Positions 1 through 6,251 of a DNA stretch of 6,825 nucleotides are shown piece after piece. The notes beneath the pieces were generated by a model. It saw nothing but the letters and a program-made list of their open reading frames with translations. It was not told where the DNA came from and searched no databases. The stretch is from an uncultured Mucispirillum sp. (lineage in GTDB: Bacteria; Chrysiogenota; Deferribacteres; Deferribacterales; Mucispirillaceae): NCBI GenBank assembly GCA_945947845.1, contig CAMEZN010000095.1, positions 1-6,825 of the forward strand, given 5' to 3'. The position numbers were made by a program, and so were the translations under genes. Numbering within the stretch: position 1 is the first letter of the stretch; each line of letters begins with the position of its first letter.

Positions 1-214
1 TTTCATTTGATATTTTATGAATTTTGTAAGCATTATATGGAATATCAATTTCTGGGTTTATCAAAGCAGAAAAAGTATCATCATAATCTATTTTATAATC
101 TGGATATATCTTGACTGCTGCTATTTCTACCATTTTAGCATATTTTGGGCTGTATCCAGTAGTTTCTGTATCTACAACAGTGTATGTTAATTTGTTAAAA
201 GGTATGTTTTTCAT
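1..214 (-). CDS. DnaQ-like 3'-5' exonuclease, N-terminal part (runs off window)
   Basis: Only the first 71 codons are visible, read leftward from an ATG at 214-212; the gene continues beyond base 1. Residues 13-20 read VVDTETTG, the ExoI motif of the DEDD exonuclease superfamily (DnaQ / Pol III epsilon), with D15 and E17 as the expected metal-binding acidic residues. The following AKMVEIAAVKI and the LINPEIDIPYNAYKIH segment (residues 51-65) match the usual spacing before the 'IHGI'-type stretch in epsilon-like proteins. By family it should hydrolyse DNA or RNA from the 3' end. Whether it is the replicative proofreading subunit, a polymerase-linked domain or a stand-alone nuclease cannot be told, because ExoII and ExoIII lie outside the window. 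The start overlaps the 3' end of rsmA by 20 nt. The nearest purine-rich site (GGAG, complement of 231-234) is 16 nt from the ATG, too far for a normal ribosome site, so translation is probably coupled to rsmA. Confidence 0.85.
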   Translation of the reverse strand, partial: MKNIPFNKLTYTVVDTETTGYSPKYAKMVEIAAVKIYPDYKIDYDDTFSALINPEIDIPYNAYKIHKISNE

Positions 215-1013
215 ATATAATATTAAATAACTCCATAAATTTATCAAGAGTAAGTTCTTCGGCTCTTGATGTATTAATAAGACCTGTCTGCGACAGTATA
301 TTACTTATATCATTAATATCTTGCAGATTATTTTTTAAAGTTTTTCTTTTTTGTCTGAAAGCATGCCGCAGAAATTTAAAAAACTGTTGTTCTTTTTCTC
401 CTTGGAATTCTCTTTTTTCTTTTGGTATAAATTTTAATACTGTGCTCATAACATTTGCATTAGGCCAGAAATTTGCTCCACTTATATCTTTTATTTTGAT
501 AGTATTAAAAATATAGCTTGTAAAAACAGAAAGCGAAGAATATGCTTTTGAGTTAGGTTTAGCAATAATTCTATCTGCCACTTCTTTTTGAAACATAAAT
601 ACCATATTTTTAATATTATTTCTCATTGCGGCTTTTTCAAATATTTTAACAGACACATTATATGGCAGGTTGCCTATAATTATTACAGGTTTATTTTCAA
701 AAATTTTATCATAATCAGCTGTTGCTGCATCTTGGTTAATAATAGATAAATTTTTATAAAAAAACAGATATCTGTTTAAAAATTCCATTAGCTCTGTATC
801 TATTTCTAATGCTATGGCAGAAGCTTTTGTTTCAGCTATTAACTGAGTTAATACACCGCAGCCCGGACCTATCTCAATTACATTATCATTTTCAGTAATA
901 TCTGCTGCTTCAATTATCTTATCAAGCATAGTTTTATTAGTTAAAAAATGCTGACCAAACTTTTTCTTTGTAAAACCATCTTCGTTTTTAAATGCTTCTA
1001 ACAGATTTATCAT
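195..1013 (-). CDS. rsmA: 16S rRNA (adenine(1518)-N6/adenine(1519)-N6)-dimethyltransferase RsmA (KsgA)
   Basis: The 272-residue product matches the usual KsgA length (about 270). By family it uses S-adenosylmethionine to dimethylate two adjacent adenines in the 3'-terminal hairpin of 16S rRNA, a late step of small-subunit assembly in the cytoplasm. Visible motifs in order: KKKFGQHFL (residues 16-24, the family N-terminal signature), SAM motif I VIEIGPGCG (46-54), the acidic ribose-binding residue E70 in LEID, the NQDA stretch with D95, catalytic motif IV NLPYNV (115-120), FQKEVADRI (141-149), AYSSLSV (157-163), FWPNANVMSTV (182-192), FRQKRKTLKNNL (219-230) and RAEELT (250-255). The usual second proline of the F-x-P-x-P-x-V block is alanine here (A186), a minor departure. 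The ATG start overlaps the pdxA end by 26 nt and has only a weak ribosome site (GATGG, 6 nt upstream), suggesting coupling. No frameshift is seen; the identification is firm. Confidence 0.97.
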   Translation of the reverse strand: MINLLEAFKNEDGFTKKKFGQHFLTNKTMLDKIIEAADITENDNVIEIGPGCGVLTQLIAETKASAIALEIDTELMEFLNRYLFFYKNLSIINQDAATADYDKIFENKPVIIIGNLPYNVSVKIFEKAAMRNNIKNMVFMFQKEVADRIIAKPNSKAYSSLSVFTSYIFNTIKIKDISGANFWPNANVMSTVLKFIPKEKREFQGEKEQQFFKFLRHAFRQKRKTLKNNLQDINDISNILSQTGLINTSRAEELTLDKFMELFNIIYEKHTF

Positions 1014-1947
1014 AATCTACCATCATTTTAGCCATATTTACGGCTTTAATTAAACTTGAATATGAACATATCCCTTTTCCTGCAATATCAAAAGCAGTGC
1101 CATGGTCAACAGAAGTCCTAATAAAAGGCAGGTTTAGTGTAATATTAACTGCTTCTCCAAAAGCGTCCATTTTAACAGGTATCATTCCTTGGTCATGATA
1201 CATTGCAATAATAAAATCCCATTCTTTTGCTTTTGTATATATAGTATCAGCAGGAAATGGACCATATACATGTATATTATTTTTTCTTGCTTTTTCTATG
1301 GCAGGTATAATAATATTTTGTTCTTCAAACCCTAATGCTCCATTATCTCCTGCATGTGGATTTAACCCGCATACTGCAATTTTAGGAGATAATGTTCCAA
1401 AATATCTGCCTGCATTATGTGCACTTTCAATTGCCTGTATCACAGTATTTTCATTTAAATGGGCAGCTACATCTTTTAATGGATAGTGAGTTGTAGCAAG
1501 TATTGTTTTGACATATTTTCCTGCAAGCATCATAGATTGATTATTAATATTTGAAAGATACCCTAAGTATTCAGTATGTCCAGGGAAATTATATCCTGCA
1601 TCCTTAATAGATTTTTTATTAATAGGGCAGGTTATAACAGCATCAAAACTGCCATTTAATGCACCTTTAACAGCAAAATCTATATAAGATATAGCAGCTT
1701 TTCCGCATTGTGAACTTATTTTACCATATTCATAATCAAATTTATAATTATCAGGTTCTAATACTGTTAAATGACTAGGCATATCTGTTTTTAAAATGTC
1801 ATAATATGTTTTTTCAACAATCCATTTATGACCGATTAATGCTATATCATATTTTTTACTTTCATCATCTAAAAAAAACTTACATACTTCTTCATAACCA
1901 ATACCAGCAGGGTCTCCAGCTGTTATTACAAGAGAAACTTTATCCAT
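988..1947 (-). CDS. pdxA: 4-hydroxythreonine-4-phosphate dehydrogenase PdxA
   Basis: The 319-residue product (ATG start) is close to the E. coli PdxA length (329). By family it oxidises 4-phosphohydroxy-L-threonine with NAD(P)+ and, together with PdxJ, makes pyridoxine 5'-phosphate in the DXP-dependent vitamin B6 route; it is a metal-dependent cytoplasmic dimer. Motifs, numbered from the ATG: TAGDPAGIG (9-17), FPGHTEYL (121-128, substrate phosphate region), TTHYPL with H154, GLNPHAGD with H198, GPFPADT (229-235), YHDQGM with H251, then KMDAFGEAVNITLNLPF and TSVDHGTAFDIAGKG (278-292). The three histidines correspond to the E. coli metal ligands. The common TLGLP is TLNLP here. A TTG two codons upstream (1953-1951) is in frame, but the AAGG ribosome site sits directly against it and 6 nt from the ATG, so I prefer the ATG. 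The gene leads the leftward run pdxA-rsmA-exonuclease; no pdxJ is in view. Confidence 0.97.
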   Translation of the reverse strand: MDKVSLVITAGDPAGIGYEEVCKFFLDDESKKYDIALIGHKWIVEKTYYDILKTDMPSHLTVLEPDNYKFDYEYGKISSQCGKAAISYIDFAVKGALNGSFDAVITCPINKKSIKDAGYNFPGHTEYLGYLSNINNQSMMLAGKYVKTILATTHYPLKDVAAHLNENTVIQAIESAHNAGRYFGTLSPKIAVCGLNPHAGDNGALGFEEQNIIIPAIEKARKNNIHVYGPFPADTIYTKAKEWDFIIAMYHDQGMIPVKMDAFGEAVNITLNLPFIRTSVDHGTAFDIAGKGICSYSSLIKAVNMAKMMVDYDKSVRSI

Positions 1948-1953
1948 AAACAA

Positions 1954-1957
1954 CCTT
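1954..1957 (-). promoter_or_regulatory. Ribosome binding site deciding the pdxA start
   Basis: AAGG on the minus strand lies 6 nt before the ATG at 1947-1945 but directly abuts the alternative in-frame TTG at 1953-1951. Normal spacing therefore favours the ATG and a 319-residue PdxA beginning MDKVSLV. Confidence 0.6.
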
Positions 1958-1979
1958 ATATTTTTATAATTCAGTCATA

Positions 1980-2009
1980 TTTATATTATGAAATATCTAT
2001 ATAAATCAA
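1980..2009 (-). promoter_or_regulatory. Putative sigma70-type promoter for pdxA-rsmA-exonuclease
   Basis: Read on the minus strand, TTGATT (complement of 2004-2009, 4/6 to TTGACA) is followed after 18 bp by TATAAA (complement of 1980-1985, 5/6 to TATAAT). Transcription would start near 1973, giving a leader of about 26 nt that includes the pdxA ribosome site. The surroundings are so AT-rich that other -10-like hexamers occur by chance, so this is the best-placed candidate rather than a certain promoter. Confidence 0.4.
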
Positions 2010-2029
2010 GTATAAAATTATTTACAAAA

Positions 2030-2047
2030 TATATTTTATAAAATATA
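2030..2047. repeat. 18-bp perfect palindrome, possible operator
   Basis: TATATTTTATAAAATATA equals its own reverse complement over all 18 bases. The flanking pair (A2029/A2048) breaks the symmetry. It lies between the two proposed divergent promoters, upstream of both, where a shared dimeric regulator could bind. It is composed only of A and T, so chance is a serious alternative. It is not followed by a T-run typical of a terminator, and neither flanking gene ends here. Confidence 0.35.
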
Positions 2048-2078
2048 AAATTTATACTGTAAATTTATATTAAAATTT
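2048..2078. repeat. Phased AAATTT repeats next to the rightward promoter
   Basis: AAATTTATA occurs at 2048-2056 and again at 2061-2069 (13-nt period), and a third AAATTT begins at 2073, 12 nt later. The array covers the presumed -35 region and abuts the extended -10 element. It could be a binding array for a regulator or an RNA polymerase UP-like AT tract, or simply low-complexity sequence. Confidence 0.25.
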
Positions 2079-2086
2079 GATATAAT
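2058..2086 (+). promoter_or_regulatory. Extended -10 promoter for the oxidoreductase-TPR operon
   Basis: A perfect TATAAT at 2081-2086 is preceded by TGA (2078-2080), giving the extended -10 form TGn-TATAAT. The -35 position with a 17-bp spacer (2058-2063, TGTAAA) is a poor match, as is usual for extended -10 promoters. Initiation would fall near 2093, about 30 nt before the ATG at 2125, leaving room for the ribosome site GAGGA at 2116-2120. Confidence 0.6.
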
Positions 2087-2115
2087 ACAAAAGAAATGTG
2101 TTTAATGACTAAAAT

Positions 2116-2120
2116 GAGGA
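2116..2120 (+). promoter_or_regulatory. Ribosome binding site of the FAD/Fe-S oxidoreductase
   Basis: GAGGA is located 4 nt before the ATG at 2125. It is the strongest Shine-Dalgarno match near this start and supports the 946-residue reading. Confidence 0.65.
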
Positions 2121-2124
2121 TTGT

Positions 2125-4965
2125 ATGAATAATTCAAATGAAAATATTTTTGATGAATTAAAAGATAAAATTACAGGTGATATTTATACTGATAAAATAA
2201 GAAGGTATATGCACTCTACTGATGGTAGTATATTCAGAGTGGAGCCTGCATGTATTGTTTATCCAAAATCTACATCAGATGTAGTTGAAGTTGTTAAGTT
2301 TGCAAATAAATATCAGCTTTCTATTCACAGCCGCGGTGCTGGTTCTGGTTTATGTGGTGCAGCTATTGGCAGAGGTATAGTGATAGATTTCTGTAAATAT
2401 ATGAATAATTTTATTGGTTATGAAAAATTAAGTGAAACAGAGGGCACTTTTACTTGTGAACCGGGTTATAAATATGGCGAATTAGAGGCATTTTTTAAAG
2501 GCAGTTCCATGTGGTTTCCAGCAGCACCGTCAAGTGGTGAATATGCTACATTTGGCGGAATGTTTGGCACAAATGCAGGCGGCGGATATTCTGTAAAATA
2601 TGGTAATGTGGCAGACTATATTGTAGATGCAGAAGTTGTTTTTCATGATGGTCATGTGGATACTTTTTCTAATATAGCACAAACAGATATTGATAAATTA
2701 AACCCAGAATTAAAAGAACTTTATGATGTATTAAATAATAATCAGGATACAATTAATAATTCTTATCCACCTATAAAATGTAATGTAAGCGGGTATGAAT
2801 TAAGAGGTGCTGTAAGTAATAATTCTTTAAAACTTCATAAAATTTTTGGTGGTTCAGAAGGCACACTTGGTGTTATAACAAAACTGACATTTAGAGTTAT
2901 TCGTAAAAAACCATATAATGCTCTTGTTATTGCTTACTTTGATAATAAAACAAACAGCTCAAAGGCTGCTCAGGTAGGTTTAAGATTTGAACCAGCAGGA
3001 ATTGAGATAATGGATAAATCTCTTTTAAATTTAGCTGTTACTCATGAACCTTCCTTAGAAGGCAAACTGCCAACAGATGTTGATAATGTATTGATGTTTG
3101 AATTTGAAGGTGAAAGTGTAGAGGAAGTAAGTAAATACTGTCATGAAACTGTTAAAGAGATTACTGATAAAAACTATACTTCTCAGGCATTTATAGCAGT
3201 TAGTGAAGAAGAAAAAGCAAGCTACTGGGCAGTAAGAAAAGCAGCAGTGCCTATATTATATTTATTAAAAGGGAAAAAGAAAATTCTTGCACTTGTTGAA
3301 GATGCAGCTGTTCCAACAGATAAATTAGTTGAATATTTTGATGGTTTATATGAAATATTTAATAAACATAAGGTAGATTTTGTAAGCTATGGTCATATAG
3401 CCAAAGGTCTTTTACATAATAGACCGCTGCTTGATTTAAAAGACCCTTATGACATTAACTTATTAAAAGTATTAGCAGATGAAGTTTTTGAATTAGTGCA
3501 CAGGTTAAACGGCACTATATCTGGTGAACATGGCGATGGTAGAATCCGTTCATGCTACATAAATAAACAGTATAATACAGAGCTTTATTCTTTATTTTTA
3601 AGAGTAAAATCTATTTTAGACCCAGATAGTTTATTTAACCCTGAAATTAAAGTTACAAGCGACCCTGCACAAATGACAAAACATTTAAGATATGGTGCAG
3701 ATTACGGTGCCAGCGATAAAGCATTAAATAAACAACTTGTATGGGAAGAAGATTTTATTTTAGAAGCAGAAAAATGCCATGGCTGCTCAAAATGCACAAC
3801 TGTAACTAATGCCACAAGAATGTGTCCTGTTTATAAAGCATTAAAAGATGAAGCTGCTGCTCCAAAAGCAAAAGCAAATATTTTAAGAGGGCTTTTAAGC
3901 AATGTGATAGATTCAGAAGCTATGTATCAAGAAGCATTTCAGTTTGTAATAAATCACTGTGTAAACTGCGGCAGCTGTTCAAAAGAATGCCCTTCAAAAG
4001 TAAATATTCCAAAGCTTGCTTTGGAAGCTAAATCAAGATATGCTGAAAAATTTGGTGTATCAATGGACGCAAAATTAGTTACTAATTTTGAAATGGCTGG
4101 AAGAATGACACATAAATTAAGTCCAGTAATTTCTGCATTAATGGCACCAAAATTTATGAGAAATATATTAAAATTAACTACTGGTTTATCAAGTGAAAGA
4201 AAGTTTGTTAAATTTGCTTCTAAATCATTATATGAAAGAGTAAATAAAACAGAAGGCACTGGTGAAAAAGTTGTTATGTATTTTGCAGGTTGTTATGCAT
4301 CTTTTATAAAACCTGAAATTGGTGAGAGCACAATTAATGTATTAAAAAAATTAGGATATAAAGTTGTTACTCCTGCTCAGCATTGCTGTGGTATTCCACA
4401 TTTATCAAAAGGGCTTGCAAAAGATGCACGAAATCAAATTAAAAAGAATTTAAAAGAATGGGGTAGTTTAATAGACCAAGTTGATTATATTGTTTCAGCA
4501 TGTTCAAGCTGCACATTATCTTTGACAAAAGAATGGCTTTATTATCAAAACGATGAAATTACTCAAAAAATTAGAGATAAAACTATATTTATTATGGATT
4601 TAGTGGAAAAACATATAGATGAAGTTGAAGTAGTTGAAAATAATATAACACTTGGTTATCATATGCCATGTCATATGAAATTGTTAAAAAATCCTGCAAG
4701 CACTCAAAATGTTTTGAAAAAACTTAGTGGTGTAAAGGTTGATGATTTAAAAAGCGGCTGCTGTGGAATGGCTGGAAGCTGGGGTATGTCTGCGAAAAAT
4801 TATGACTTATCAGTTAAAATAGGTAAACCTATGGTAGATAAATTAATGGATTCATCATGCAGTGCAGGTATTACAGAATGTCCTACATGTTCTATGCAAA
4901 TGGAGCATTTAGGCAGTAAAGAGGTTATACATCCTATTGAGGTAGTTGATAAATGTATAAAATAA
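2125..4965 (+). CDS. FAD/[4Fe-4S] oxidoreductase, GlcD-GlcF-type fusion (D-lactate / 2-hydroxyacid dehydrogenase-like)
   Basis: The 946-residue single chain combines two modules usually encoded separately. The N-terminal half is a PCMH-type FAD domain (about 38-260: SRGAGSGLCG at 69-78, GGMFGTNAGGG at 144-154, GGSEGTLG at 242-249) followed by an FAD-oxidase C-terminal domain (about 265-510, with GHIAKGLLH at 423-431 and GEHGDGR at 467-473). The C-terminal half has two [4Fe-4S] motifs (C551, C554, C557, C567; and C612, C615, C618, C622) and two CCG domains (C723, C754-C755, C793, C796; and C849, C879-C880, C919, C922), as in GlcF, GlpC and HdrB. By family it oxidises a 2-hydroxyacid at FAD and passes electrons through the clusters, usually to the quinone pool. 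No transmembrane segment is seen, so it is probably peripheral at the inner membrane. The closest architectures I know are the Campylobacter/Shewanella D-lactate dehydrogenases and E. coli YdiJ (2-hydroxyglutarate); the substrate cannot be settled here. It is first in a rightward operon. Confidence 0.9.
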   Translation: MNNSNENIFDELKDKITGDIYTDKIRRYMHSTDGSIFRVEPACIVYPKSTSDVVEVVKFANKYQLSIHSRGAGSGLCGAAIGRGIVIDFCKYMNNFIGYEKLSETEGTFTCEPGYKYGELEAFFKGSSMWFPAAPSSGEYATFGGMFGTNAGGGYSVKYGNVADYIVDAEVVFHDGHVDTFSNIAQTDIDKLNPELKELYDVLNNNQDTINNSYPPIKCNVSGYELRGAVSNNSLKLHKIFGGSEGTLGVITKLTFRVIRKKPYNALVIAYFDNKTNSSKAAQVGLRFEPAGIEIMDKSLLNLAVTHEPSLEGKLPTDVDNVLMFEFEGESVEEVSKYCHETVKEITDKNYTSQAFIAVSEEEKASYWAVRKAAVPILYLLKGKKKILALVEDAAVPTDKLVEYFDGLYEIFNKHKVDFVSYGHIAKGLLHNRPLLDLKDPYDINLLKVLADEVFELVHRLNGTISGEHGDGRIRSCYINKQYNTELYSLFLRVKSILDPDSLFNPEIKVTSDPAQMTKHLRYGADYGASDKALNKQLVWEEDFILEAEKCHGCSKCTTVTNATRMCPVYKALKDEAAAPKAKANILRGLLSNVIDSEAMYQEAFQFVINHCVNCGSCSKECPSKVNIPKLALEAKSRYAEKFGVSMDAKLVTNFEMAGRMTHKLSPVISALMAPKFMRNILKLTTGLSSERKFVKFASKSLYERVNKTEGTGEKVVMYFAGCYASFIKPEIGESTINVLKKLGYKVVTPAQHCCGIPHLSKGLAKDARNQIKKNLKEWGSLIDQVDYIVSACSSCTLSLTKEWLYYQNDEITQKIRDKTIFIMDLVEKHIDEVEVVENNITLGYHMPCHMKLLKNPASTQNVLKKLSGVKVDDLKSGCCGMAGSWGMSAKNYDLSVKIGKPMVDKLMDSSCSAGITECPTCSMQMEHLGSKEVIHPIEVVDKCIK

Positions 4966-6251
4966 TATTTGCTGTTTTTTCTATACTATTTTTTACTGTA
5001 AATGTATACAGTGCTGATAATAAAAGTAAAAATGATGTAGAAAATAAAAAGAAAGAAGTAGAACTTAAAGCTCCTGATATGAGTTTTAATGATGATTACT
5101 TTGTTGGTTTAAAGGCTTATGAAGATGGACTATATGATGTGGCAGAATCATGTCTTTCTAATTATTTAAGCCATGAAAATAAATCTCAGCAGGCTGGTTT
5201 TGCAACATATTTATTATATCAAATATATATGTCGCAAAATAACTATAAATCAGCACAAAATACTTTTAATCAGCTTACTAATTTTAAGGATAGCAGATTT
5301 AATTACCAAAAAATGCTTAAAGACCAAATGTTTATTGAAACAAAGTTAAGTTGTGATGGAGCAAAAAATCTGCTTTTAACAAACCCTAAAAATGAATATC
5401 TTGAAATATATGCTAAAAGTTCTTGTGCTGTTGATAAAGCAGTTACTAATCTTTTAAGTAAAATTGATGTATCATCAGAAGCATTATATGCAGTTTTAGA
5501 GCGGGTGCAGAAGGATAAGGAGCTTGTTTTCTCTACTTATGAAAATTTAAGAGCAGAAAAAAGAACTCCTAAGCTGATGAATTTTTATGGAAAATATTTT
5601 TATTCTAATAATATGAAAGCAGAGTTTGAATCACTTTATAAAACATATCAGGATAATGAACTTACAGCATTAGTGCTTGATGATACATGGAAAAGTGGCA
5701 ACTATAAAAAATATATAGAATTATTTCAAAAAGAAGTCAAAAAAGATTATAAACTTGATAAAGTAGTATATTGTAGAATGATAGAAGCATCTAATAAAGA
5801 AATGGTAAATTTTGACTGTGATTTAGTAGATAAATGTCTTGGAACTAAAAATCCAGATTTTAATAAGACTAAACTTGCTTGTTATATGCGGAAAGAAGAT
5901 AAAGAAAAAATATCTTGGTTTATTGGCACTTTAACTGTTCAAGATACTTTAAAACTTTGTGAGTATGGTAAATATATTATTGGTAAAAGATTATATGATA
6001 TTAAATATTTAAACAAATTTGAAAAATGTCCAGATAAAGCATCTATGTATGAATCTCTTCTGAAATTTAAAGATTATAATGCAGTAATCAAACTAGGTGG
6101 TAGTGGCAGCAGCCAGATAGATATTGCTTATATGGCAATAGCTTATTATTATCTTGGAAATAATACTCAATATAATAATTATTTAAATAAATTAACAGAT
6201 GTAGATTTATCTGGAATGGTAAAAAAAGCTGTAAACAGAGGTAGCTTATAA
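4953..6251 (+). CDS. Secreted cysteine-rich TPR-like protein of unknown function
   Basis: I do not recognise this 432-residue protein as a named family. It begins with a Sec-type signal peptide: K3, a hydrophobic core (residues 4-16), then NVYSAD with likely cleavage after S20 or A21; there is no lipobox cysteine. A short Lys/Glu/Asp/Asn-rich linker (22-40) follows. Residues 47-75 (containing GLKAYEDGLYDVAESCLSNY) and 82-112 look like two TPR helical hairpins, and 365-415 is again TPR-like with AYMAIAYYYLGN. The middle is helical-looking and divergent. Nine cysteines (67, 134, 158, 274, 289, 295, 310, 336, 359) remain after processing, many for an exported protein, so disulfides or a cofactor are possible. 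The start is supported by GAGGT at 4939-4943, 9 nt upstream, and lies 13 nt inside the oxidoreductase gene. Inferred location is periplasm or envelope, as a scaffold or partner protein. Confidence 0.75.
   Translation: MYKIIFAVFSILFFTVNVYSADNKSKNDVENKKKEVELKAPDMSFNDDYFVGLKAYEDGLYDVAESCLSNYLSHENKSQQAGFATYLLYQIYMSQNNYKSAQNTFNQLTNFKDSRFNYQKMLKDQMFIETKLSCDGAKNLLLTNPKNEYLEIYAKSSCAVDKAVTNLLSKIDVSSEALYAVLERVQKDKELVFSTYENLRAEKRTPKLMNFYGKYFYSNNMKAEFESLYKTYQDNELTALVLDDTWKSGNYKKYIELFQKEVKKDYKLDKVVYCRMIEASNKEMVNFDCDLVDKCLGTKNPDFNKTKLACYMRKEDKEKISWFIGTLTVQDTLKLCEYGKYIIGKRLYDIKYLNKFEKCPDKASMYESLLKFKDYNAVIKLGGSGSSQIDIAYMAIAYYYLGNNTQYNNYLNKLTDVDLSGMVKKAVNRGSL

Noticed and set aside
1298..1486. 62-codon plus-strand open frame
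   Set aside because: It lies antisense inside pdxA, whose conserved motifs cover the region. It has no ribosome site and no recognisable domain, so it is a shadow frame.
2030..2047. Palindrome as a Rho-independent terminator
   Set aside because: Both flanking genes start here rather than end, the stem has no G-C pairs, and no T-run follows, so a terminator reading makes no sense.
2105..2128. Seven-codon leader frame (MTKMRIV) whose TGA overlaps the oxidoreductase ATG
   Set aside because: It is tempting as a coupling leader, but it has no clear ribosome site, and in sequence this AT-rich short frames are common. The GAGGA site serves the main ATG directly.
3954..4259. 101-codon minus-strand open frame
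   Set aside because: It is antisense to the second Fe-S motif and linker of the FAD/Fe-S oxidoreductase, whose cysteine motifs are clearly coding on the plus strand.
4953..6251. Exported TPR protein as a lipoprotein or multiheme cytochrome
   Set aside because: There is no lipobox cysteine after the signal region and no CxxCH motif anywhere, so neither class is supported.
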